Assembly: GCF_002086735.1 (NCBI RefSeq)
Contig: NZ_MVIJ01000025.1
Location: 18,491-82,490 of the forward strand
DNA from: Mycobacterium scrofulaceum
Lineage (GTDB): Bacteria; Actinomycetota; Actinomycetes; Mycobacteriales; Mycobacteriaceae
Length of the DNA: 64,000 nt
Direction: 5' to 3'
The notes beneath the pieces are model-generated. The model was not told the origin of the DNA and did not search any database. It saw nothing but the letters and a program-made list of their open reading frames with translations. A program made the position numbers and the translations under genes. Below are positions 9,179 through 16,800 of the stretch, piece by piece. Each line of letters opens with the position of its first letter. Positions within the stretch are counted from its first letter, which is position 1.

Positions 9179-9982
9179 ATGAGCCTTCCGAAACCCGATA
9201 TTGCGACCACCGTCGTCATCACCGGCGCCTCGTCCGGCATCGGCGCCGAACTGGCCCGCGGGCTGGCCCGCCGCGGCTTCCCGCTGCTTTTGGTCGCGCG
9301 GCGCCGGGAGCGCCTCGACGAACTCGCCAACGACGTGGGCCAGGAATACTCCGTGGCGGTCGAGGTGCTGCCGCTGGACCTCGGCGATCCCAATGGCCGC
9401 GCGAAGCTGGCGGACCGGCTGCGCGCCGAGCCGATCGCCGGGCTGTGCAACAGCGCCGGGTTCGGCACCAGCGGCGTCTTCCACGAGCTGCCGCTGGAGC
9501 GGGAAAGCGAGGAGGTCACCCTCAACGCGCTGGCGCTGATGGAGCTCACCCACGCGGCCCTGCCCGGCATGGTCGAGCGCGGCGCCGGCGCGGTGATGAA
9601 CATCGCGTCGATCGCCGGCTTTCAGCCGGTGCCCTACATGGCGGTCTACTCGGCGACCAAGGCCTTCGTGCAGACGTTCTCCGAAGCCGTGCACGAGGAG
9701 CTGCACGGGACGGGGGTTTCGGTCACGTGCCTGTGCCCGGGGCCGGTGCCGACCGAGTGGGCCGAGATCGCCAACGCCGAGCGGTTCAGCATCCCCATCG
9801 CGCAGGTCTCGCCGCGCGACGTCGCCGAGGCGGCGATCGCCGGGATGCTGGCCGGCAGGCGCTCGGTGGTGCCCGGTGTGGTGCCCAAGGTGGTGAGCAC
9901 CGGCGGCCGGTTCGTGCCGCGCAGCCTGCTGCTGCCCGGCATCCGGATCGGCAACCGCTTCCGCGGCGGACCCGACCGCTGA
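9179..9982 (+). CDS. Short-chain dehydrogenase/reductase (ketoacyl reductase-like)
   Basis: 267-residue SDR enzyme with TGASSGIG at residues 15-22 and the catalytic pair Y157/K161 (YSATK). A long C-terminal segment rich in basic residues and glycine follows (LPGIRIGNRFRGG), as in membrane-associated acyl reductases of the DltE/YqjQ type. It corresponds to Rv1544. The partner gene ends four bases before its ATG, so the two reductases probably act in sequence on lipid-derived carbonyls (inference). The substrate is unknown. Confidence 0.9.
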   Translation: MSLPKPDIATTVVITGASSGIGAELARGLARRGFPLLLVARRRERLDELANDVGQEYSVAVEVLPLDLGDPNGRAKLADRLRAEPIAGLCNSAGFGTSGVFHELPLERESEEVTLNALALMELTHAALPGMVERGAGAVMNIASIAGFQPVPYMAVYSATKAFVQTFSEAVHEELHGTGVSVTCLCPGPVPTEWAEIANAERFSIPIAQVSPRDVAEAAIAGMLAGRRSVVPGVVPKVVSTGGRFVPRSLLLPGIRIGNRFRGGPDR

Positions 9983-10045
9983 GTCTCGCCGCGCTGGGGC
10001 ACCGCCGTGCTGGCGAGCTGGGGGCACCCCCCGCTTGCGGGGGAC

Positions 10046-10090
10046 ACGCCAGCGTGGCGTTGAGCACCGAGTGTCACGCCAGCGTGGCGT
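10046..10090 (+). repeat. Two copies of a 15-bp hairpin motif upstream of the START-like gene
   Basis: The motif acgccagcgtggcgt occurs at 10046-10060 and again at 10076-10090, 30 bp apart. Each copy is an imperfect palindrome with six-base arms (acgcca/tggcgt) and a three-base loop. They lie between the SDR stop (9982) and the next start (10116) and may act as a weak terminator or a protein-binding site. The role is not determined. Confidence 0.55.
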
Positions 10091-10115
10091 TCACCGGGGA
10101 GCAAGGAGGAATCGC

Positions 10116-10547
10116 GTGGCCGCCGTTGACCTGACCGCCGACGTTCCGATGAGCCCGCAGGAGATGTGGGACCGCGTCTCCGACCTGTCGGACCTGGGCG
10201 ACTGGCTGGTGCTGCACGAGGGCTGGCGCAGCGACCTACCCGACGAACTCGGCGAGGGCGCCCAGGTCGTGGGCGTGGCCCGGGCCAAGGGCTTCCGCAA
10301 CCGCGTGACGTGGACGGTGACCACGTGGGACCCGCCGCACCAGGTGGCCCTGTCGGGCTCCGGCAAGGGCGGCGCCAAGTATGCCGTCACGCTCTCCGTG
10401 CAGGCCGCCGCCGAGGGCTCGACGCTGGGCCTGCGGCTCGAGCTGGGCGGGCGCGCGCTGTTCGGGCCGGTGGGTTCGGCGGCGGCGCGGGCCGTCAAGG
10501 GTGACGTGCAGAAGTCGTTGCAGAACTTCGTCGAGCTGTACGGGTAA
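10116..10547 (+). CDS. SRPBCC (START-like) family protein
   Basis: 143-residue protein of the polyketide-cyclase/START-like fold, the same length as Rv1546. It begins with VDLTADVPMSPQEMWDRVSD, typical of the first strand and helix of the family. The middle has a hydrophobic-ligand beta-sheet, and a long C-terminal helix follows (KGDVQKSLQNFVELYG). It probably binds or delivers a small hydrophobic molecule in the cytoplasm; the ligand is unknown. The start is GTG at 10116, preceded by a strong AGGAGG at 10104-10109, which decides it against upstream in-frame codons. Confidence 0.88.
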   Translation: MAAVDLTADVPMSPQEMWDRVSDLSDLGDWLVLHEGWRSDLPDELGEGAQVVGVARAKGFRNRVTWTVTTWDPPHQVALSGSGKGGAKYAVTLSVQAAAEGSTLGLRLELGGRALFGPVGSAAARAVKGDVQKSLQNFVELYG

Positions 10548-10550
10548 CTG

Positions 10551-10721
10551 CCCGTGGCGATCGCAAGCGCGGCGTAGCCGGGCGTGGCGGGTCGTCACGA
10601 ATCAATCCCCGTGGCGATCGCAAGCGCGGCGTAGCCGGGCGTGGCGGGTCGTCACGAACCAATCCCCGTGGCGATCGCAAGCGCGGCGTAGCCGGGCGTG
10701 GCGGGTCGTCACAAATCCGTC
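10551..10721 (+). repeat. Three tandem copies of a 57-bp intergenic repeat upstream of dnaE1
   Basis: Head-to-tail units begin at 10551, 10608 and 10665, each with period 57. Units 1 and 2 differ at one base, and unit 3 diverges only in its last dozen bases. Each unit contains the palindrome gcgatcgc and no start codon with a Shine-Dalgarno. The array begins four bases after the SRPBCC stop and ends 62 bp before dnaE1. Its size and position resemble mycobacterial MIRU/VNTR minisatellites. Because 57 is a multiple of three, reading frames stay open through it by chance. Confidence 0.93.
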
Positions 10722-10782
10722 CCAGACACACTTCGCGACACGCCCGGAACCCGTCGGTCCTCAGTCATAGACTGGCGTCCCT

Positions 10783-13700
10783 ATGACAGGTTCGATTCCT
10801 CCTCACGCAAGCGTTCGTCGCGACTCCTCCTTCGTGCACCTGCATAACCACACCGAGTACTCGATGCTGGACGGGGCCGCGAAGATCACGCCGATGCTGG
10901 CCGAGGTGGAGCGGCTGGGGATGCCCGCGGTCGGGATGACCGACCACGGAAACATGTTCGGCGCCAGCGAGTTCTACAACGCGGCGAGCAAGGCCGGGAT
11001 CAAGCCGATCATCGGGGTCGAGGCCTACATCGCGCCCGGTTCGCGCTTCGACACCCGCCGGATCACCTGGGGCGATCCCGGCCAGAAGTCCGACGACGTC
11101 TCGGGCAGCGGCTCCTACACGCACCTGACGATGGTGGCCGAGAACGCGACTGGCCTGCGCAACCTGTTCAAGCTGTCCTCGCTGGCCTCCTTCGAGGGCC
11201 AGCTGGGCAAGTGGTCGCGGATGGACGCCGAGATCATCGCCGAGCACGCCGAGGGCATCATCGCCACCACCGGGTGCCCGTCGGGCGAGGTGCAGACCCG
11301 GCTGCGGCTGGGGCACGACCGCGAGGCGCTGGAGTCGGCCGCCAAGTGGCGCGAGATCTTCGGCGCCGACAACTTCTTCCTCGAGCTGATGGACCACGGG
11401 CTGTCCATCGAGCGGCGGGTCCGCGAGGGCCTGCTCGAGATCGGCCGCAAGCTGGGCATCCCGCCGCTGGCGACCAACGACTGCCACTACGTCACCCGCG
11501 ACGCCGCCCTTAACCACGAGGCGCTGCTGTGCGTGCAGACCGGCAAGACCCTGTCGGACCCCAACCGCTTCAAGTTCGACGGCGACGGCTACTACCTGAA
11601 GTCGGCCGCCGAGATGCGCCAGCTGTGGGACGACCAGATTCCCGGCGCGTGCGACTCGACCCTGTTGATCGCCGAGCGGGTGCAGCCCTACGACGACGTG
11701 TGGGCGCCGCGCGACCGGATGCCGATCTTCCCGGTGCCCGAGGGGCACGACCAGGCGACCTGGCTGCACCACGAGGTGATGGCCGGGCTGCGGCGGCGTT
11801 TCCCGTCCGGTGTCGGCCAGGACTACATCGACCGGGCCGAGTACGAGATCAAGGTCATCTGCGACAAGGGCTTCCCGTCCTACTTCCTGATCGTCGCCGA
11901 CCTGATCAACTACGCGCGCTCGGTCGACATCCGGGTGGGTCCGGGCCGCGGTTCGGCCGCCGGTTCGCTGGTGGCCTACGCGCTGGGCATCACCAACATC
12001 GACCCGATCCCGCACGGCCTGCTGTTCGAGCGGTTCCTCAACCCGGAGCGGCCGTCGGCCCCCGACATCGACATCGACTTCGACGACCGTCGCCGCGGCG
12101 AGATGGTGCGTTACGCCGCCGACAAGTGGGGGCAGGACCGCGTCGCCCAGGTCATCACCTTCGGCACTATCAAAACAAAAGCGGCGCTGAAGGATTCGGC
12201 TCGCATCCACTACGGCCAGCCCGGCTTCGCCATCGCCGACCGGATCACCAAGGCCCTACCGCCGCCGATCATGGCCAAGGACATCCCGCTGTCGGGCATC
12301 ACCGACCCGAACCACGAGCGGTACAAGGAGGCCGCCGAGGTCCGCGGCCTGATCGAGACCGATCCCGACGTGCGCACCATCTACCAGACCGCGCGCGGCC
12401 TGGAGGGCCTGATCCGCAACGCCGGCGTGCACGCCTGCGCGGTGATCATGAGCAGCGAGCCGCTCACCGAGGCCATCCCGCTGTGGAAACGGCCGCAGGA
12501 CGGCGCCATCATCACCGGCTGGGACTACCCGTCGTGCGAGGCCATCGGCCTGCTGAAGATGGACTTCCTGGGCCTGCGCAACCTGACGATCATCGGTGAC
12601 GCGCTGGAGAACATCAAGGCCAACAGGGGAATCGACCTCGACCTCGAATCGGTGCCGCTGGATGACGCGCCCACCTACGAGCTGTTGGGCCGCGGCGACA
12701 CTCTGGGCGTGTTCCAGCTCGACGGCGGGCCGATGCGTGACCTGCTGCGCCGGATGCAGCCGACCGAGTTCAACGACATCGTCGCCGTGCTGGCGCTGTA
12801 CCGCCCCGGCCCGATGGGCATGAATGCCCACAACGACTACGCCGACCGCAAGAACAACCGGCAGGCGATCAAACCGATCCACCCCGAGCTCGAGGAGCCG
12901 CTGCGCGAGATTCTCTCGGAGACTTACGGTCTGATCGTCTATCAAGAGCAGATCATGTTCATCGCCCAGAAGGTCGCCTCCTACACGATGGGTAAGGCCG
13001 ACGCGCTGCGCAAGGCGATGGGCAAGAAGAAGCTCGAGGTGCTCGAGGCCGAGTACAAGGGCTTCTATGAGGGCATGACCGCCAACGGTTTCTCGGAAAA
13101 AGCGGTGAAAGCGCTGTGGGACACCATCCTTCCCTTCGCCGGGTATGCGTTCAACAAGTCGCACGCGGCCGGCTACGGCCTGGTGTCCTACTGGACCGCC
13201 TACCTCAAGGCCAACTATCCGGCCGAGTACATGGCCGGCCTGCTGACCTCGGTGGGCGACGACAAGGACAAGGCCGCGGTCTACCTCGCCGACTGCCGCA
13301 AGCTGGGCATCACCGTGCTGCCGCCCGACGTCAACGAGTCCCTGGTGAACTTCGCGTCGGTGGGCCAGGACATCCGCTTCGGGCTGGGCGCGGTGCGCAA
13401 CGTCGGCGCCAACGTGGTCGGCTCGCTCATCAAGACCCGCAACGAGAAGGGGAAGTTCACCGACTTCTCGGACTACCTCAACAAGATCGACGTCTCGGCG
13501 TGCAACAAGAAGGTCACCGAGTCGCTGATCAAGGCGGGCGCGTTCGACTCGCTGAGCCACGCCCGCAAGGGCCTGTTCCTGGTGCACACCGACGCGGTCG
13601 ATTCGGTGCTGGGCACCAAGAAGGCCGAGGCGATGGGCCAATTCGACCTGTTCGGCGGCTCCGATGGTGAGGCCGGCTGCACCGACTCTGTCTTCACCAT

Positions 13701-14358
13701 CAAGGTGCCCGAGGACGAGTGGGAGGACAAGCACAAACTGGCCCTGGAGCGCGAGATGCTCGGCCTGTACGTCTCGGGGCACCCGCTCAACGGCGTGGCG
13801 CACCTGCTGGCCGCCCAGGTGGACACCCAGATCCCGGCCATCCTGGACGGCGACGTGCCCAACGAGACCCAGGTGCGGGTCGGCGGCATCCTGGCCTCGG
13901 TCAACCGGCGGGTCAACAAGAACGGAATGCCCTGGGCGTCGGCGCAATTGGAGGACCTCACCGGCGGCATCGAGGTGATGTTCTTCCCGCACGCGTACTC
14001 CGCCTACGGGGCCGACATCGCCGACGACGCGGTGGTGCTGATCAACGCCAAGGTGGCGATCCGCGACGACCGGATCAGCCTGATCGCCAACGAGCTTGTG
14101 GTGCCGGACTTTTCCAACGCCCAGCCGAACCGGCCGATCGCCGTCAGCCTGCCCACCCGGCAGTGCACCATCGACAAGGTCAGCGCGCTCAAGCAGGTGC
14201 TGGCGCGCCACCCGGGCACCTCACAGGTGCATCTGCGGCTGATCAGCGGGGACCGGATCACCACCCTGGAGCTGGACGCCTCGCTGCGGGTGACGCCGTC
14301 GCCGGCGCTGATGGGCGACCTCAAGGAGCTGCTCGGCCCCGGCTGCCTGGGTAACTAG
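10783..14358 (+). CDS. dnaE1: DNA polymerase III alpha subunit DnaE1 (replicative)
   Basis: Main replicative polymerase. The 1191-residue protein opens with a PHP domain whose HLHNH metal motif (H19, H21, H23) is intact. In mycobacteria this domain supplies the proofreading exonuclease (known). The polymerase catalytic aspartates are D430 and D432 (PDIDIDFD) and D594 (LLKMDFLGL). A tandem helix-hairpin-helix region, the beta-clamp-binding peptide near GQFDLF, and a C-terminal OB fold follow. The N-terminus is about seven residues longer than in M. tuberculosis. No Shine-Dalgarno precedes the ATG; a TAGACT hexamer at 10768-10773 could drive a very short leader (inference). Confidence 0.98.
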   Translation: MTGSIPPHASVRRDSSFVHLHNHTEYSMLDGAAKITPMLAEVERLGMPAVGMTDHGNMFGASEFYNAASKAGIKPIIGVEAYIAPGSRFDTRRITWGDPGQKSDDVSGSGSYTHLTMVAENATGLRNLFKLSSLASFEGQLGKWSRMDAEIIAEHAEGIIATTGCPSGEVQTRLRLGHDREALESAAKWREIFGADNFFLELMDHGLSIERRVREGLLEIGRKLGIPPLATNDCHYVTRDAALNHEALLCVQTGKTLSDPNRFKFDGDGYYLKSAAEMRQLWDDQIPGACDSTLLIAERVQPYDDVWAPRDRMPIFPVPEGHDQATWLHHEVMAGLRRRFPSGVGQDYIDRAEYEIKVICDKGFPSYFLIVADLINYARSVDIRVGPGRGSAAGSLVAYALGITNIDPIPHGLLFERFLNPERPSAPDIDIDFDDRRRGEMVRYAADKWGQDRVAQVITFGTIKTKAALKDSARIHYGQPGFAIADRITKALPPPIMAKDIPLSGITDPNHERYKEAAEVRGLIETDPDVRTIYQTARGLEGLIRNAGVHACAVIMSSEPLTEAIPLWKRPQDGAIITGWDYPSCEAIGLLKMDFLGLRNLTIIGDALENIKANRGIDLDLESVPLDDAPTYELLGRGDTLGVFQLDGGPMRDLLRRMQPTEFNDIVAVLALYRPGPMGMNAHNDYADRKNNRQAIKPIHPELEEPLREILSETYGLIVYQEQIMFIAQKVASYTMGKADALRKAMGKKKLEVLEAEYKGFYEGMTANGFSEKAVKALWDTILPFAGYAFNKSHAAGYGLVSYWTAYLKANYPAEYMAGLLTSVGDDKDKAAVYLADCRKLGITVLPPDVNESLVNFASVGQDIRFGLGAVRNVGANVVGSLIKTRNEKGKFTDFSDYLNKIDVSACNKKVTESLIKAGAFDSLSHARKGLFLVHTDAVDSVLGTKKAEAMGQFDLFGGSDGEAGCTDSVFTIKVPEDEWEDKHKLALEREMLGLYVSGHPLNGVAHLLAAQVDTQIPAILDGDVPNETQVRVGGILASVNRRVNKNGMPWASAQLEDLTGGIEVMFFPHAYSAYGADIADDAVVLINAKVAIRDDRISLIANELVVPDFSNAQPNRPIAVSLPTRQCTIDKVSALKQVLARHPGTSQVHLRLISGDRITTLELDASLRVTPSPALMGDLKELLGPGCLGN

Positions 14359-14374
14359 GTCGCTTTGGGGCTGG

Positions 14375-14431
14375 CCGCGAGCGTGAAACTAGCTTCACAG
14401 TCCGAACGTGAAACTACCTTCACACTCGCGG
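14375..14431. terminator. Long symmetrical hairpin between convergent dnaE1 and MBL genes
   Basis: The outer arms ccgcgag (14375-14381) and ctcgcgg (14425-14431) pair perfectly. Inside are two smaller hairpins, gtgaaactagcttcac (14383-14398) and gtgaaactaccttcac (14408-14423). The left 24 bases match the reverse complement of the right half with only a few differences. It fills the gap between two convergent stops (14358 and 14437), so a bidirectional terminator without a U-tract is the simplest reading. Confidence 0.7.
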
Positions 14432-14436
14432 GGCAA

Positions 14437-15366
14437 CTAGGCGGACAGATCCAGGGCCGCCTCATGGTCGTGGGTGGGAACGATCCTCACCGCGTGCCGC
14501 GCCAGGTGCAGTCGCTGCAGCGTCCGGAATGCCTCCTCGCGGTCTTCGTCCACCAGAACTCCCGGATAGCTGGACTTCTGGCGCACCTTCTCGATCTGCA
14601 AACAGTGCCAGGCCGCGTCGCCGGCGATCAGGATCCAGCCGCGGCCAGTGTGGGCGAGCACCCCGACGCTGCCGGGCGTGTGTCCCGGCAGGTCGACCAG
14701 CAGCACGGAACGGTCCCCGAACAGGTCGCGGCTTCGCGCGAAGGTCAGCACCGGCGGCCCGTCCAGCTCGTAGTCCACCACCGCGCGGCCGCGCAGCGAA
14801 TCGCGGACGCCGCCCACCGGCGCCACGGGACCGGAGCCGATCCAGTCGCGTTCGGTGCGGTGCAGGTGCACGGGCAAGCCCGGCAGGTCCAGCAGCCCCG
14901 AGACGTGGTCCCAGTGCGCGTGCGTCGGTAGGGCAAAGTCCAGCGCCGGCGGCTCGGGCAACCGGTGCAGGGCCGTGATCGTGGGCACGGTGTCGGCGGG
15001 GGGACGGACCGCGACGCGCAACACCGCGGGGAGCTGGGCGATCGCGCGGCGCTCGACGTCGCGGCACACGGCCGGATCGACGATGAACGTCGCCTGCGGA
15101 TGGCGGACGACGAACGACGTCATCGAGTTCCCGACGCGGGCCGGCGCGAACGTGCCCTCGACGATCGCCGCGGTGGGCACCGGGCGCGGCACCTGCGGAA
15201 GCGCGGTCACGGTGACGGCGCGCCGCGGCGCGGGCAGTCCCGCGTCGGCGACGCTGCGCAGAAACCGCTCGTCGGGCCGCTTCGGGCGCACCGCGCCCCA
15301 GACCAATCCGGTTGCGGCGGCACAGCATTGGCGCAGCGTGGGAGAGCGGACGGGGTCGTGGGTCAT
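14437..15366 (-). CDS. Metallo-beta-lactamase fold hydrolase
   Basis: 309-residue hydrolase of the MBL superfamily. The metal motif is THAHWDH (H149, H151, D153, H154). Later ligands are in DLPGHTPGS and AGDAAWH, so a di-metal site is complete. The closest general type is the lactonase/glyoxalase II-like group, and the substrate is unknown. The ATG at 15366 overlaps the stop of the upstream PPOX gene (ATGA), showing a two-gene operon. The operon is divergent from a MerR regulator, with an operator-like dyad between them. No signal peptide is evident, so it is probably cytoplasmic. Confidence 0.9.
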   Translation of the reverse strand: MTHDPVRSPTLRQCCAAATGLVWGAVRPKRPDERFLRSVADAGLPAPRRAVTVTALPQVPRPVPTAAIVEGTFAPARVGNSMTSFVVRHPQATFIVDPAVCRDVERRAIAQLPAVLRVAVRPPADTVPTITALHRLPEPPALDFALPTHAHWDHVSGLLDLPGLPVHLHRTERDWIGSGPVAPVGGVRDSLRGRAVVDYELDGPPVLTFARSRDLFGDRSVLLVDLPGHTPGSVGVLAHTGRGWILIAGDAAWHCLQIEKVRQKSSYPGVLVDEDREEAFRTLQRLHLARHAVRIVPTHDHEAALDLSA

Positions 15367-15809
15367 CGCACGTCCACCCGAACGATGGCGCTGTCGGCCC
15401 ACAACCCGCGGTCGCGGGCGCGGCGCAGCTTCTCGCGCATGCACAGGTCCTGGTGCACGTTGGTGACGCCGGGGACCTTGAGCAACGGCACGATGTTCCA
15501 CTGCCAGCCATAGCGGTCGTGCAGGAAGCGGTTGGCCCGCTCGGCGTCCTCGCCCGAAAGGATGGTCGCGCGGCCCGCCAGGATCCTCGCGCCCGGCCGC
15601 ACCCGGCCGCGATGGTCGCACGCGGTGAGTTGGACGTCGGGGCACGCGGTGAGCCGCCGGGTCTTGGGTCCCACCTTGGTGCGGAACAGCAGCGTGTCGC
15701 CGTCCATCCCGAACCAGATGGGGGTGTCGACGGGGGTGCCGTCGCGGCGGAACGACCGGAGCAGCGCGTAGCGCGCGGCGGCCAGCGCGTGCGGTGAATG
15801 TGTGTGCAT
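15363..15809 (-). CDS. PPOX-class F420/FMN-dependent oxidoreductase
   Basis: 148-residue split-barrel flavin/deazaflavin-binding protein of the pyridoxamine-phosphate-oxidase-like class. Typical features are RYALLRSFRRDGTPVDTPIW at the N-terminus, LLFRTKVGPKTRRL (cofactor phosphate-binding region) and ACDHRGRV. Mycobacterial members mostly use F420 (family knowledge). The ATG at 15809 is preferred over 15821 because it starts 14 bp from the dyad at 15823-15844. It is the first gene of an operon with the MBL hydrolase, so the two probably act on related compounds. Confidence 0.87.
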   Translation of the reverse strand: MHTHSPHALAAARYALLRSFRRDGTPVDTPIWFGMDGDTLLFRTKVGPKTRRLTACPDVQLTACDHRGRVRPGARILAGRATILSGEDAERANRFLHDRYGWQWNIVPLLKVPGVTNVHQDLCMREKLRRARDRGLWADSAIVRVDVR

Positions 15810-15822
15810 GACCCCAGTCAAC

Positions 15823-15844
15823 GACTTAGAGTTGGCTCTAAGTC
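15823..15844. promoter_or_regulatory. Perfect MerR-type operator dyad in a divergent intergenic region
   Basis: Nine-base arms gacttagag (15823-15831) and ctctaagtc (15836-15844) are exact inverted repeats around ttgg. On the minus strand the right arm overlaps TTGACT (15846-15841), a good -35 for the PPOX-MBL operon; no clear -10 is seen. The MerR start is 20 bp to the right and the PPOX start 14 bp to the left. MerR-family dimers bind such dyads within their promoters. Confidence 0.75.
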
Positions 15845-15863
15845 AAGCGTCGAGGGAGGCGCG

Positions 15864-16253
15864 ATGGGTGCACGGCTGACGATCGGCGAGGTGGCGCGCC
15901 AGGCCGGGGTCGCGGCGACCACGCTGCGGTACTACGAACAGATCGGGCTGGTGCCACCGCCGGGACGGTTGGGCGGGCAGCGCCGCTACGACGATTCGGT
16001 GCTGGCCCGGCTCGAGGTGATCCGCCTCTGCAAGTCCGCGGGCTTCGCGCTGGAGGAGATCCAGCTGCTGTTCGCCGACGACGCCCCGGGGCGGCCGGCC
16101 AGCCGCGCGCTCGCCGAGGCCAAACTCGCCGAGATCGACGCGCAGCTGGAGTCGCTGGCGCGGGCGCGCGCCGTGATCGAATGGGGCATGCGCTGCGCGT
16201 GTCCCTCGATCGACGCGTGCACGTGCGGGATTCACACCGCGTTGCCCGCCTGA
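15864..16253 (+). CDS. MerR-family regulator with C-terminal cysteine cluster (SoxR-like)
   Basis: 129-residue transcription factor. The N-terminal winged helix-turn-helix (LTIGEVARQAGVAATTLRYY) is followed by a dimerisation helix. The C-terminal motif has four cysteines, C111-x-C113-x5-C119-x-C121. This spacing suggests a metal ion or a [2Fe-2S] cluster as in SoxR, whose cluster motif differs slightly; which one is unresolved. GAGGGAGG at 15852-15859 supports the ATG at 15864. It is divergent from the PPOX-MBL operon and 13 bp upstream of a VOC-fold gene, so it probably controls both directions. Confidence 0.9.
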   Translation: MGARLTIGEVARQAGVAATTLRYYEQIGLVPPPGRLGGQRRYDDSVLARLEVIRLCKSAGFALEEIQLLFADDAPGRPASRALAEAKLAEIDAQLESLARARAVIEWGMRCACPSIDACTCGIHTALPA

Positions 16254-16266
16254 GCAAAGGATCCCC

Positions 16267-16740
16267 ATGACCAAAGCCATTGCCGTGCAGAATTTTTCGC
16301 ACGTCTGCATCGGGGTCTCCGACATCGTGGCGGCGCGCGAGTTCTACACCGCGGTGCTGGGCATGGACGTCGTGTTCGACGTCGAGCTGGAGGGGGCCGC
16401 GCTCGGCGCGGTGACCGGCGGCGCCGCGCAGCGCGGCCGCATGGTCGGCGGCCTGATCGGCGGCGCCATGGTCGAGCTGCTGTCGTTGGGCGCCGTCCCC
16501 GAGTGCCCGAGCGGGCCGCACCTGGGCTACACCAACGTCTCGTTCCGGGTCGACGACCTCGACGCCGCCTACGACGCCGTCCGCCGCGGGCATCCCGGCG
16601 TGCGCGCCGAGCCGCCCGTCGACATCGGCGGGGTGCGGATGTTCTTCATCCATGATCCCGACGGCACCCCCATCGAGCTGCTGGAGCTACCGGCCGGGAT
16701 ATCGAGCACGCTGCAGCTCTGGCGCCCCGATCCGGCGTGA
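16267..16740 (+). CDS. VOC-superfamily protein (glyoxalase/dioxygenase-like)
   Basis: 157-residue protein with the paired beta-alpha-beta-beta-beta modules of the vicinal-oxygen-chelate fold. It starts VQNFSHVCIGVSDIVAAREFY, carrying the usual first metal histidine. A VELLSLG segment sits in the middle, and HDPDGTPIELLEL at the end supplies the last glutamate ligand. Relatives include glyoxalase I, methylmalonyl-CoA epimerase and fosfomycin/bleomycin resistance proteins; the activity cannot be chosen from sequence. It is co-directional with merR, with a 13-bp gap, and followed at once by a hairpin. Confidence 0.88.
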   Translation: MTKAIAVQNFSHVCIGVSDIVAAREFYTAVLGMDVVFDVELEGAALGAVTGGAAQRGRMVGGLIGGAMVELLSLGAVPECPSGPHLGYTNVSFRVDDLDAAYDAVRRGHPGVRAEPPVDIGGVRMFFIHDPDGTPIELLELPAGISSTLQLWRPDPA

Positions 16741-16741
16741 T

Positions 16742-16761
16742 CGGTTCCGCGTCCGGAACCG
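16742..16761 (+). terminator. Hairpin after the VOC gene
   Basis: Perfect eight-base arms cggttccg (16742-16749) and cggaaccg (16754-16761) with a four-base loop begin two bases after the VOC stop. There is no U-tract, as is usual for mycobacterial candidate terminators. It separates the merR-VOC unit from fadD11. Confidence 0.6.
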
Positions 16762-16800
16762 CGGACGTACGCTCACCAAGGCAGAGCTGAGAGGACACCC

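Noticed and set aside
10495..10731. Minus-strand frame coding a repetitive Arg/Pro peptide through the 57-bp repeats
   Set aside because: It stays open only because 57 is a multiple of three; it has no ribosome site and the units look non-coding.
12256..14211. Very long open frame antisense to dnaE1
   Set aside because: High third-position GC keeps antisense frames open. The product has Arg/Val/His-rich composition without domains, and the sense gene is certain.
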